A stretch of DNA of 64,000 nt, taken from NCBI GenBank assembly GCA_963759055.1, contig CAVWYD010000002.1:1-64000 (forward strand). Direction: 5' to 3'. Numbering within the stretch: the stretch's first letter is position 1; the number at the start of each line of letters is the position of its first letter. The notes under the pieces were generated by a model. It had not been told where the DNA came from, searched no databases, and saw nothing but the letters and a program-made list of their open reading frames with translations. This DNA comes from Thiosocius sp963759055. GTDB taxonomy: Bacteria > Pseudomonadota > Gammaproteobacteria > Chromatiales > Chromatiaceae. The translations under genes were made by a program, and so were the position numbers. Shown here piece by piece: positions 29,761 through 40,009 of this stretch.

Positions 29761-29806
29761 CAGGTGGGAAAACACCTGTCCGATACTCGCAGCCGGGCGG
29801 CTGCGA
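29761..29806. other. two adjacent hairpins in the 297-base gap before the CapD-like gene
   Basis: CAGGTG-GGAAAA-CACCTG (29761-29778) and TCGCAGCC-GGGC-GGCTGCGA (29787-29806) are perfect hairpins in a stretch without a gene, between the GT39-like gene and the CapD-like gene. No T-run follows on the minus strand, so they are not classical terminators. They could be an attenuator or an RNA-processing site. The rest of the gap shows nothing I recognise. Confidence 0.35.
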
Positions 29807-29869
29807 AAGTCATCGTCTGCCCCGTAGAGCGTTTATCCGGGATATGCATTCGGATTGTACGATAACTTG

Positions 29870-31390
29870 TCACTTTCGCTGCGGCCAAGGACGGGATGGC
29901 CGGGTAATCTCGAATATTGCCACTCGGTTTTCTTCGCTGTTCTCGTGGACATTGATTAGCCGAAGGTCTGGATTGTCTTCTATTGACCGTATCAACTGCC
30001 TATTGTCATGCTCGATCCACAGCAACAGATACGCCGACTCGGAGTGTATCTGGTTTCCTCTGTTAGTCGAAAGTATGAGCTCGGTCGTCACCAATTTGCA
30101 TCGGTTCTCTGTATAAAACTTCAGCCTGGCTTCGTTGCATAGCCAGGGTTTGCTCTGATCAATGTTATCCAGCGCCCAATGGGCACCGGTCCTTATTATG
30201 GCTTTTGACGAGCCGACGGAGATGGTGCTATCGAGGAACAGCAAGAGCACAAATGCCCAGGCGAGCATGGACCAGCGACGGCTGGGCAGGGCAGCCAACT
30301 TCTGGAAAGCGGCGTCGACATATTGAAAAGTGAGAAGCGACAGTAAGAGAACGGTCAGGACCGTATGCCTTGAGGACAGGAAAAATTGATTCGCCAGGAT
30401 GGATAGCACCGGCAGTATCGCTAGAACAAGAAACAGGGCAACGACCCTGTTGCCCTGATCCGAATTGATCCACCGGTTGACTGCACCATAGGCGAAGACG
30501 AGCATGTAAGGGACGACAGCATTGATCAGGATTTTGTATATCGCTAGGCCGATCAGGCCAATGCCCAGTACAAACGCGGCTTCTTCAACGGAAGACAAAA
30601 ACTGCAATTGTTCGTGGAGTTGCAGAGACTCCGCATAGAATCGTTCGACAACAGAAGCTGGTGAGATATAGCTGAGCCAAAGCTGCAATGTTGGCGAGTT
30701 CTGACCGCTGAAAAACAGTCCGTACGCGCTTGCCGTTACCACGCCGACAACACAGAGACCGATCAAAAGGTAGCTGGATTTTAATATATGGTTGATTTTT
30801 GCTTCTTTGAAATCGCGATTCAACGTGTAGTAAAGGATCGGCACGGCAAAGAATATGATCCCCTCGATACGAAACGCGACGGCGACGATTGCAGCGACCT
30901 GCCACGCGAAAGAAGCGGCACGTCTGCTGGTTCGCGTAAACCGGATAAAATACAGCAGGCTGATAAGGGTGAAGGCCCAGAAGCCACTGTCACGGATAAC
31001 GAGGTCTCGGTAGGCGTTCAGTATCGGCAGCGAGAGGATTAGAATCGCTGCCAGCCAGGGCCTGGCTTCCTTGTGGCTGATCTCATGGTATATCGATACG
31101 AACGTTGAGCAAGTGATGGCGAGAAGAACGGTATTCAACAGGTATGCCGAGTGTTCGAAAGAGATCGATGTCGCCTGATGAATCACGCCGATCAAGATGC
31201 CGTAAAACGGCCAGTTGTAAACAGCGTACGCCTCTGCAATGCCCCCGCTCAAATAACGTTGTGCCACTTCCACATAAAGCACTCCGTCTTTATTTACGAT
31301 GTCTCCCTGCGCATAGATAAACAATGATATTGCGACGCTTGCAACGATCGTCAGTATGGGAAGCTTCGAGGCTTGCATGGTTCGTGTCAT
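29870..31390 (-). CDS. polytopic GT39-like (ArnT/PMT fold) membrane protein
   Basis: About 506 residues with many hydrophobic segments. It includes LPILTIVASVAISLFIYAQG, then NKDGVLYVEVAQRYLSGGIA with the acidic residue in the first periplasmic loop typical of GT-C enzymes. HHSAYLL-like and RVEGIIFF-like stretches follow, and a C-terminal periplasmic domain (residues about 440-506). It is predicted to use a polyprenyl-phosphate sugar and to decorate the O-chain or lipid A in the periplasm. The frame stays open upstream to 31699 with an extra hydrophobic stretch (TLFLWGTLACFYCILI), so the start is uncertain. AT content is visibly higher than in the core genes. Confidence 0.65.
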   Translation of the reverse strand: MTRTMQASKLPILTIVASVAISLFIYAQGDIVNKDGVLYVEVAQRYLSGGIAEAYAVYNWPFYGILIGVIHQATSISFEHSAYLLNTVLLAITCSTFVSIYHEISHKEARPWLAAILILSLPILNAYRDLVIRDSGFWAFTLISLLYFIRFTRTSRRAASFAWQVAAIVAVAFRIEGIIFFAVPILYYTLNRDFKEAKINHILKSSYLLIGLCVVGVVTASAYGLFFSGQNSPTLQLWLSYISPASVVERFYAESLQLHEQLQFLSSVEEAAFVLGIGLIGLAIYKILINAVVPYMLVFAYGAVNRWINSDQGNRVVALFLVLAILPVLSILANQFFLSSRHTVLTVLLLSLLTFQYVDAAFQKLAALPSRRWSMLAWAFVLLLFLDSTISVGSSKAIIRTGAHWALDNIDQSKPWLCNEARLKFYTENRCKLVTTELILSTNRGNQIHSESAYLLLWIEHDNRQLIRSIEDNPDLRLINVHENSEENRVAIFEITRPSRPWPQRK

Positions 31391-31758
31391 GGCGACTGGG
31401 TCGGAAAGTCCATTCATTCGGTCAATCAGGATGCAATAAAAGCACGCCAGGGTACCCCAGAGGAATAGAGTTAACCTGCTCAGCTTTTGGTTCTGCGCAA
31501 ATTCGCGACGACCGTTTTCAAGTGTGGATTCTGTTCGGTCATCTCCATTGCAGCCGTTTGCGCCCCGTCCCTGCCTTACCGGCCCAATTATACATGTCCG
31601 GCTCAGAGATGAGGTTTGCAGCACCGGAAATTCATAACCGGACTTAAGGCTTTTGTGCTGTAAAAGCGTGTATGTTGGGGGCTTGGCGCTGGCGCACAAA
31701 AGCGCATAGTGAGAGCGTTCCTTCGGTTACGCGTGGCATAACGGTGCCGTTTGGCGCG

Positions 31759-32322
31759 TCAATGCGATACGCCTTCCTGGTGCAGGACTTTGAGCAGGGT
31801 CAACCATAGAATGCGTAGATCAAATATGAATGAGCGCCGCGCAAGGTATTCCGCATCAAGTTCAACTTTTTGCGGGATGGGGAGGTCGTCGCGCCCATTG
31901 ACCTGGGCCCAGCCCGTCAATCCCGGCACCAAGGCGTCAACGTGATACCGGGTGCGCAAGGCGACCAGGTCGTCCTGGTTGTACAGGGCGGGGCGTGGTC
32001 CAACGAAAGTCATGTCACCCTTCCAGATACTCCACAACTGCGGAAGTTCATCGAGGCTGGTCTTGCGCAGAAAAGCGCCCACCGGCGTCAGGTAGACATG
32101 GGGGTCGTCGAGCAGATGTGTGGCCACTGCCGGCGTACCCAGCCGCATGGTGCGAAATTTGGGCATCTTGAAGATGCGGTTGCCCTGTCCGACGCGATCT
32201 GACCAGTACAGCGCCGGACCTGGAGATGTCAGTCGCACCAACAAGCCGATAACGGCAATGGGCAGGATAAGCAAACCGGTCGCAACAGCTGCCAGCAATA
32301 GGTCAAATGCACGTTTTGCCAT
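31759..32322 (-). CDS. initiating sugar-1-phosphate transferase (PGT family)
   Basis: Transfers a sugar-1-phosphate to undecaprenyl phosphate, the first step of O-unit synthesis. The 187-residue short form (PglC/WreU-size) has one N-terminal membrane helix (LLLAAVATGLLILPIAVIGL), LTSPGPALYWSDRVGQG, PKFRTM, the catalytic DELPQLWSIWKGDMTFVGPR and PGLTGWAQVNGRDDLP. It lies five bases after the WbpV-like gene. The triad dehydratase, reductase and small PGT matches the QuiNAc-initiating module known from Rhizobium etli. The donor is inferred, not shown. Confidence 0.9.
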   Translation of the reverse strand: MAKRAFDLLLAAVATGLLILPIAVIGLLVRLTSPGPALYWSDRVGQGNRIFKMPKFRTMRLGTPAVATHLLDDPHVYLTPVGAFLRKTSLDELPQLWSIWKGDMTFVGPRPALYNQDDLVALRTRYHVDALVPGLTGWAQVNGRDDLPIPQKVELDAEYLARRSFIFDLRILWLTLLKVLHQEGVSH

Positions 32323-32327
32323 CCGGC

Positions 32328-33297
32328 TTATGCCTGTCCCTGATGCTCTCGAAACCAGCTTGCTGTGGCGGCCAAGCCCTCGTCAACCGAATAAGGCGGC
32401 TGCCAGGCAAGGTCCTGGCTAATCGCTGCGCTGTCTACCATCAGGGAACCGAGGAGGCGCTCGACTGCCGGAGTTTTCCTAGCAAAGCCTGCGGCAAATC
32501 GCAGCCAAGCGGGTGGCACAGAAATGAGCCGGGCCGGTCTGTTCAGAGCCGCGCTAATCCTGCGGATCAGTTCAGGGGTTGAAAGGCCTTCACCATCCGC
32601 CAACAGAAAGGTTTTGTTGGCTGCGGCCGGGTGTTTGGTACATACGGAAATTGCGTCCACCAGATTGCCGAGAAAAATCAGGTCGCGGCGGTTGTCGATG
32701 CCGCCGAAAGGGAGCGGCCAGCCGCCGTTCACGGCCTGCATCAGGCGCAGAAAATTGGCGCCGACGCCGGGCCCATAGACCAGAGGCGGCCGCAGGATGG
32801 TGACTTCGAGTCCTGTGGCCTTTGCGATTTCTGCGCAGCCCAAGTTCCGCCTCGTGTTTGGATACGGCATAAGGATCTGAAGGGCTGCTGGGCTGCCGCT
32901 CTGTATAGGCGTCGTCGCTGACTCGAGACTGCCCCTCACCACATACCTTGATACTGCTCAGAAACACGAGCCGCTTCACACCTGCCCGGGCTGCCTGGCG
33001 GGCAAGGTTGAGCGTTCCTTCGGTATTAACCGCCCGGAAAGCGGACAGCGGGTCGGTACTGGTATCGCGCATTACGTGGGCGCGGCCGGCCAGGTGGACG
33101 ACGGCATCAACGCCATCCAGCGCCGTCTGCCAGGCAGTGTGTGCACCGATGTCGCCGACGATCTTCTGCGTGACCGCTCCCGGGATTCGGGCACGTCGCC
33201 TGACCGCCGCCACGATCTGGTCCGTGGACATCTTCGCTTGATATTCGCAAAAGGCCCGTCCAACGAAACCGTTTGCGCCTGTCACCAGTAACTTCAC
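32328..33297 (-). CDS. NAD-dependent epimerase/reductase (WbpV/WreQ-like), frameshifted
   Basis: SDR protein with MKLLVTGANGFVGRAFCEYQ, VVHLAGRAHVM, the SSIKVCGEG region, the YxxxK motif in DPYAVSKHEAEL and, in another frame, TILRPPLVYGPGVGANFLRL, PFGGIDNRRDLIFLGNLVDA and the tail. The shift is near 32845-32860. The family includes the UDP-4-keto-sugar reductases that make UDP-D-QuiNAc and C4 epimerases. The neighbours (WbpM-like dehydratase and small PGT) favour the QuiNAc reductase role. Confidence 0.82.
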
Positions 33298-33313
33298 CGC
33301 GAGGTTCCATCAG

Positions 33314-34544
33314 TCAGCGCAGTTCGACGAGGTCCTTTAAATGGGTGGTGAGTTCCGAAATACGATCCGGCAGATGGAAATTCGCCATGAAGTAACTGTG
33401 ACCATTCTCACCCAGGGCGTCACGCTCTTCCGGCGTCATTTCGTGCAGTGCGAGCACGGCTTCGCGAGCGCTTGCGGATCACCGGGAGCGCAGGTCAGGC
33501 CGGCATCGGCTCTGCGCAGGACATTGGCCGGTTCGCCGTCGCTACTGACGATGATCGGCTTGCCCGCCGCGAGGTAGCCCTGCAGTTTACTGGGTATGGT
33601 CGCCGACAGCGTTCGAGTCCGGCTGAAAAGACAGCAGCAGGACAGATGCGGCGGCATAGATGCTGGGAATCTCGTCGGCCGGGACCCGTCCGGTCATCAC
33701 GACATTGTTGAGTCTCTCGGCTGGCGATCTTGTTGGCGATCGTCTCCGCCATGCTGCCGCTGCCTACCAGGTAAAATCTGATCTCGGGATACGCCTGCAG
33801 CAGGCCGGCTGCCGCCACGATGGTTTCGCACGATTGCACTGTGCCGATATTGCCGGCAAACACGACGGAAAAGCGCTCGGCAATATCTTTGGCTATGCCA
33901 TCAGACGACTCGACTGGGCAGAAGGCTGATCGGCATGGCGTCTGCGGAGTTTGGAAAAAAGCGGATCTTACCCGGATCATCCACCAGGCGTTCGACCGAG
34001 CTGCGGAACCCCTCGGACTGGATCAGGATGGAGTCGCAATGGCGGTAGATGTACCGCATCAATACGCGACCATGCGCAGCAAAAGGCGGTTTCTCACGAA
34101 ACCGGTTGCCTGCAGGGCGTCCGGCCAGATGTCCTGCACCCAGAGCACCAGCGGCGCATCTTTCAACCAGGCAAGGAAAATCGCGGGCAGGGCCTGAATC
34201 AGGGGAGAGGGCGCATAGACGAACACCGCCTCGACCTTGGTGTCGCGTAAGGCGACTGGCGCAAACAGGTATCCTGAGAATACAAATGACAAATAGTTGC
34301 CTACCAGGCCGGTCGCCGAACCCGCGCCACGCTCCCGCATGGGTATCCGAATCACTTCAAAACCATCGTGCATCTCGCGCTGTATGCCGGTCGATCTGTA
34401 GCCGTAAAATATCCGACCCTCCGGATAATTTGGCTTGCCGGTTAAAACGGTTACTTCAACGCCCTGGCTGCGTAGGCCGCGTGCCACCTCGTTGATATGG
34501 AAGTTTTCCGGCCAGAAGTACTGAGTCCAGATCAACAGATTCAC
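33314..34544 (-). CDS. glycosyltransferase family 4 (WbuB-like), several frameshifts
   Basis: The start is a GTG giving (M)NLLIWTQYFWPENFHINEVA, one base after the upstream gene's stop. The clear N-terminal half includes LTGKPNYPEGRIFYGYR, APSPLIQALPAIFLAWL and WVQDIWPDALQATGFV. The C-terminal half (YRHCDSILIQSEGFRSSVER, IRFFPNSADAMP, VVFAGNIGTVQ, IPSIYAAASVLLL, SVATANRP) changes frame about four times, near 34095, 33930, 33740 and 33640-33480. WbuB-type enzymes transfer L-FucNAc or related sugars, matching the sugar-synthesis genes at 43.1-46.1 kb. Specificity is inferred. Confidence 0.8.
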
Positions 34545-34545
34545 T

Positions 34546-35570
34546 TCAGTGACCTCCGAGAGAAATTCTTCCAGAGGATCTCGAGGCGACGGTCGCATCT
34601 GCTTTTCCGAGAAATCTCTTTACCGCACGGGCCAGGGACAAAGATGAATGTGGATCGAATGTCTGTGCCGGTTCGACGACATCGCGCACGTAGTCCAACT
34701 CGGGTGCGAGCACCGGCAGCCCATGCTGTGCTGCCTCGATCAGCGGCAGTCCGAAGGACTCGGTATAAGAAGGAAAGATCAGAGCAGAACAGGACTCATA
34801 TAGACGAGACACCTCCTGATGGGACAGTACGCCCAGATTCGTGATGTGAGACAGTCCGTCTCGTCTGATTGTGCAACAGTCGAAGCGAGCGCGAAGCCCG
34901 AGGCAAGGTAAGCGCAAGCGATGGCCTCAGACCCGTCCCTTGCCAGCAGGCGCCAGGCATCGAGCAGCACGGCGTGATTCTTGTGTGCTTCATCGCCTGC
35001 TACGTAAACAAAATCGTACGTTTCCGGTAGCGATCGCGATTCGGTTTGCATTTCGGCGGTAAAGGCAATTTCGCGGATCTCGGCTCCTGTACCCAGTCTG
35101 CGTTCGACATCGTTCGCCATCGAGGGTGTCTGCACGATGAATCTGTCCACGTGGCGTGAAAATGCCCGCAAAATCAGACGTTCGAAACGCAGCCGGGCCC
35201 TTGTGTGGAGTGGATAGTCGGATAAGGCCTGGTTGTTCACGAGAATTCGGTTTTGCAGGAACACGACGACTTGGCCAGGCAGCGGGAACAGGGGCGGCAG
35301 GCCGTGGAAGCAGAGCACGACATCATTCGCATCGACGTGTCTATGCAGTTGCCATTCAGCGGAAAGCCGCGCAAAGACTGACCTCCTCACGTAGTGAACG
35401 GCGGATTCGTCGTTTGGGCCGAGCTTGCCTTTGGCACGCTCATCGATGAGCAGCCAGCGGGCGTTGTGCCCCGACGATGCCAAAAAAGCGCGCAGCAGTA
35501 CCAGGCCGCCGCCCACATGAATCCCGGGTGCGTGCACGACGAGCGGTCTGGTGGTCTCAGTCAGGGTCAA
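34546..35570 (-). CDS. glycosyltransferase (GT4-like), one frameshift
   Basis: The N-terminus PLVVHAPGIHVGGGLVLLRA and the middle part (NDVVLCFHGLPPLFPLPG, HVDRFIVQTPSMANDVERRL) are in one frame. The donor-binding part (GLSHITNLGVLSHQEVSRLY, LIFPSYTESFGLPLIEAAQH, GLPVLAPELDYVRDVVEPAQ) is in another, with the shift near 34860-34910. The start is a TTG overlapping the stop of the preceding GT2-methyltransferase gene. It probably adds one residue of the O-unit; donor and acceptor are unknown. Confidence 0.8.
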
Positions 35571-37190
35571 ACCTCGATGTCGCTCAACAGCCAGAGCCCC
35601 AGACTCTTGTCCGTGTATTGCTCAGCTTCCTCGGTACAACCTTCGTTTACGACCAGGAGAGGTTTCGGGGAACTTGAAGGGTGGGAGACACATGTTGAGG
35701 GCGCGCCAAAAATTGTCCACGCCGACAAGGTCATTGTTCTTTTTTCGATCGGTGAAGGTGGTAGTCAGGAGATATTTGGCGCCAGACTTCTTGAAATTTG
35801 CGATGATCTTCAATGCGTCTTCGAATGTCAGGTGCACCAGGCAATCCCTTGAAAAGATCAGGTCGGCTTTGGGCAAGGGGTCGGTTGCGAGATTCAGACA
35901 TTGGAAGGTCCTGTGCGGGCCGCCGAACTCCTGGTTGTGTTTTTCGATCATCGTTTCGACGATGTCGACGCCGATGTAATGATCGACGCCGAGATCCGTC
36001 TCGCGCATCCAGTACCAATCACCGCAGGGTGCGTCGAGAAAAGTATGAATCGAATAGTGCTCCACGATCTTCGGCAGCTCCCGCCGGATAATCTCAGTCT
36101 GCACAAGATCAGAGCCTTCGCCAGACCGTGATGTGCGACCGCCGAAAGTGTTTTTCTCGTAGATTTCCGAAAATCTTTCCTTCAGCGCCTCGGGGCTTTC
36201 TTCAACCCTGCGGGCCGTCCGGTTGGCGACAGGCCTTATGGCCGCTTTGATCTGATGTTTCAGCCTGGGTGGCAGGATTTTTCTACCGACGTTCATGATT
36301 TTCTGCCCGAGCTTTCTGTCTTTCGTCATTGGTCCAACACCGTATTCTTTTGTAAGGCCATGCTGCTCTGCGTATTGTCTTGCCAGATTGCCCGCTTCAT
36401 CAAACCCCCGGCTGAACATGCTGGACGCAATCTCTGCGTAGGAAACGGAGAGGGGTTTGGACGTGGATGCCACGATCTCTTTTTCCTCGAGGCCCTCGAT
36501 GAAGTTGGAGAGCAGTGCATTGCATTCCGCCAGGGCAATGCCGGCCATTTTGTGGCTACCCTGTTCCGGGTGGCTTCTCGCCTTGACAAGAACCTCTGGA
36601 ATATGGATGAAAGGTACTTCACCCGCCATTCGATACCAGAGGTCGTAATCCTGAGTGGTGCGCAGGTCTTCGTTGAAGCCGCCCACTTTTTCGAAGATGC
36701 GACGCGGCACGAGTAGTGTGCACCCGTGAAGCTTATTCTCTACGGTGATCCAGTAACGGAACTGCTCAGGGGGTACGCCCTGCAGACGGACAGGGAGAGC
36801 CGTTCCCGGATTGTCGGTAAATACCGCATAGTCACTGTAGATGACCGCATCGTCTCTGCCCAACATGCGCAGAGCCTCGATCTCTTTTTCTACCTTGTCA
36901 ACCGTGTACAGATCGTCATGGCTGAGCCAAGAGAAATAGTCTCCATTCATCTCGGCAATCGCGCGGTTCAGTGCCGATGCAACACCCCCGTTTGGTTTGG
37001 AGAAGAAGCGTATCTTGTCGCCGTATGAAAGTGCCACACGCTCGGTCGCGCCGTCATCATCTGAACCATCGTCGACGACCACGATCTCGACGTTTTCATA
37101 CGTCTGCGCAAGTGCGCTGTCGATGGCCTCTGCAAGGAAGTCATCACCTCGATAGACTGGAATCACGATGGAGACCCTAGGATTGTTCAT
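35567..37190 (-). CDS. GT2 glycosyltransferase fused to a SAM methyltransferase, frameshift near the end
   Basis: Residues 1-220 are a GT2 domain: RVSIVIPVYRGDDFLAEAID, VVVDDGSDDDG, the DXD-like SWLSHDDLYT and a TTQDYDLWYRMA acceptor region. After a linker (about 221-330) there is a class I methyltransferase with motif I FLDAPCGDWYWM, GVDIVETMIEKHN and DLIFSRDCLVHLTFEDA. Near 35655 the frame changes; corrected, the end reads LLVVNEGCTEEAEQ and then SLGLWLLSDIEV. A GT joined to a methyltransferase resembles chain-capping enzymes of ABC-exported O-antigens, so it may add and methylate a terminal sugar. That is an inference from fusion and neighbours. Confidence 0.85.
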
Positions 37191-37208
37191 AAATGATGCT
37201 CCAATGCA

Positions 37209-39325
37209 TCAGCTCCCGATGAAGATACGGCGGATGCGCTTGTACACCCGATAAGCCGAATTCAATGCGTGCGCATAGGCGGCGCGGCCAGACCGCCCGA
37301 GCCAGTACGTGAGCACGTCGAGACGGGAGCGGGAAAAAAACCTCCAAAAATAACGCCCGAACATTGTGTCGGGAGGAAAGACCTTGCTGAACATCGAATC
37401 ATAAGTCCTGGCGATCTCCAGCAACTGTTTTCCTGTAGTAGAGAACTGTGGCTGGGACATAAACGCGTGCACGTAATACCGATACAGGTTCGCCACGCCC
37501 CTTCCTTCGCACGCTGATTTCGATTTCCGTGTCTTCGCGGAGAATTTTTTCCGCATAATAGTCGAGCGCAGCTGCGATTTGATCCGGGTTCTGATTGAGC
37601 AGCGAGTTGTCGTCATGGGTTCTGAGCAGGCAGGTATGCTCCCGCATGGCATCGATTCGACAATACTTGGATATGCGCCTCCACATGTCCGTATCCTCAA
37701 ATCGGTACATCTTTTCGTCGAACCCGCCGACATGATCGAAGACATCCTGGTAGGTCATCACGGTTGGAAGTGTAATGGTGACCGGCGTGAAGAATGCAAT
37801 GCTTTCATAGATCAGGCCAGAGACCGACGCCACGGTACTCGTTAGGCAGCATGTTGCCCTGGTCGTCGACACAGTGCGCCGAGGTGTAAACCATTCCGGT
37901 TCCCGGATGCGACCGCAGATAGTTGACCTGCAACTGGACTTTATCCGGCAGGTACATGTCGTCCGAATCCAGAAAGGTTATGTATTTTCCCTTTGCCAGT
38001 GATAACGCTTGGTTTCTAGCGTTCGAGCGTCCGCGGTTGGGTTGACGCACGTAGCGGAAACGCGGATCGGAAAACGCGGCGACAACCGACTCGGTGTCGT
38101 CGGTTGAGCCGTCGTCCACAACGATGAGTTCGAGATTGGAATAAGTTTGCTCCAGCACACTGCGGATGGAGTCGCCGATAAAATCTGCGCGATTATAGGT
38201 TGGAATGATTACGCTTACCAAGCCTGCATCGGCGGCTTTGTATACCGTCAGCTGCTTGTAAAGCGAACTCATGTCGGCGGCGTTGCGAGCCACCCAGGAT
38301 TCCATGTTCATGATGCGTGTCTGAATTGATTCAGTTTCCGCAAGAAGGCCAGTTGGCTTGGGTATCTGGCAGATGTCATAGGGCTCGCGACCATACAGCA
38401 GCAAGTCCCACGCGGCGTCAATGGTGCCAGATTCCAGGTGGACTGCGAGCAGTTGCGAATTTCTGTTGGCGCTTGGCTTTGCGTACAGAAATTTGCCCTG
38501 GCTGCGAGACAATTCGCGGCTGGCGCTGATGCCCACCAGCAGATAGTCATTCTGAAAAGCCAGGCCGCGTGTGTATCCCCCGAGTGCCGCCTGCATGTCG
38601 TTCACCCACGCGAGGTCGTCCGCCTTGCGATAGACACGGACCTTGAATGCCGCCGATTCGGCCACCGCCAAGCGTTGTTCGTGGACCACGGGGCTGTGCG
38701 GTTGCTTCAGGCCGGTACAAATGTCACGCCCTGATTCGATATAGAACACGCGCCCCTCAGACCCCCAGGAACCCGTGTTGTCTCTGGGGCCAAAACACGA
38801 TGCAATCAGGTGATCTGCATCGATCGTGAGGCCGTTTAGATGGACTTCGTCGATCTCCGGGTTTGCGTCGGGATAGCTCCAGAATAATTCTTCCTTGCCG
38901 AACCGTCCGTCTTCGAATGCGATTCGGAAAATCTGGTTGGTCCCGGTGCTGACAACATAGATATGGCGGTCAAGATAGATTAAAGAATGCGGGTCTTTGC
39001 TGTGGTGCAGGGCAGCATAGTCGCCCAGTCGGCCCTTTGCGATATCTACGATGGCCAGAACGGGCGAGGCACCTTGAGTCGCAACGATAACTTCTCCGCC
39101 CGCCAGGGTGACGCCGCAAACTCCCGAGAAGCCGTTGCGATGCGCCTCCGGCAGATTGCCGAAATCGATCCAGCGGGAGCTTCTGTCTGATGTGTCAAAG
39201 ATGCAGAGTGCGCAATCGGGTGAAGATGTCTGATTGCAGAAAGATATCAGCAGACTACCGCTACCGGAACTCGAAACCGGGTTATCCCTTTTTGTCCTGG
39301 TCAAGGGTGACTCTATGACGCTCAT
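37209..39325 (-). CDS. DUF4915-like beta-propeller fused to a GT2 glycosyltransferase, frameshifted
   Basis: Residues about 20-330 look like a DUF4915/TIGR03032-type repeat domain: GSLLISFCNQTSSPDCALCI, SGVCGVTLAGGEVIVATQG, DPHSLIYLDRHIYVVSTGTN and the hallmark EVHLNGLTIDADHLI. From about residue 370 a GT2 domain begins (VSVIIPTYNRADFIGDSIRS, VVDDGSTDDTESV, TFLDSDDMYLPDKVQ, VGGFDEKMYRFEDTDMWRR). The C-terminal tail (SRLDVLTYWLGRSGRAAYAH) is read after two shifts, near 37830 and 37500. The start ATG overlaps the stop of the sulfotransferase gene upstream. The propeller's role is unknown; it may bind the growing glycan or a sulfated product. Confidence 0.8.
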
Positions 39326-40009
39326 GCGCGTCGCTCCCGATCGTGCAGCGCCCTTTCGTATAGGGTGACATCATCTGCGTGGAAACCTGCGACTTCCCGG
39401 CGGAAGCCGATATCGATCTTTTTTCCAACCTCGTCGCTGGAAGCGGCGCAGTTTAGCTTCAGTGCCTTAACCTTGGTCCCGAGGAATCTCTCCGCAAAGA
39501 AATCGAGGTCTTCGTCATAGAACTCAATTAAGCCGACGAAATCGAAGCGTTCGTAGGGAAAGTGCCAGAGATACTTCGAGTAGATATTCCTATATTCATT
39601 CGAAAAACAGAATTTTTCCAGCGACCAGTCTTCTTCGATAATTCGGCGGAAAAGTGGGCCGGCGGTGGCCGGATCATAGCTGCGTCTGAAAAAATTGTAG
39701 TGTGACACCAGTCTGTCCACGGGATCCCGCAACCAGGTGACGAACTGCAGCTCAAACTGGTCTTCGATAGAGAGATACTTGGCCGGCAGGAAGTGTCCGT
39801 GGATGCATCGCGTGCCGTGCTCAAGTTGCTTCGACTCTGAGACTCCGCAATTTCCTGAGCCGTCAAATTCTCCCGCCAGGTATCCCTGTATCCGCGACAT
39901 GTCTGAGTAGTCCTGCCGGAGACTGCTGCCGAATGCCGATCTGAAGGGCCTGAAGAAAGCTGTTGCCTCCTGTTTTCGGTAAATGCAACGAGATCAGCAT
40001 ATCGTTCAT
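39322..40009 (-). CDS. sulfotransferase (family 2-like), frameshifted near the start
   Basis: Predicted PAPS-dependent carbohydrate sulfotransferase. The 5'-phosphosulfate loop is in ISLHLPKTGGNSFLQAL, starting at MNDMLISLHL. After a shift near 39945-39955 the main frame has YSDMSRIQGYLAGEFDGSGN, the histidine region GTRCIHGHFLPAKYLS, and the 3'-phosphate site QFVTWLRDPVDRLVSHYNFF. Its ATG overlaps the stop of the other sulfotransferase (ATGA) and its own stop overlaps the next gene. Corrected length is about 228 residues. The acceptor is presumably the O-polysaccharide. Confidence 0.82.

Noticed and set aside
34030..34050. ops/JUMPstart-like word (GGCGGTAG) in the O-antigen region
   Set aside because: It lies inside a glycosyltransferase coding sequence on the opposite strand and lacks the rest of the JUMPstart element.
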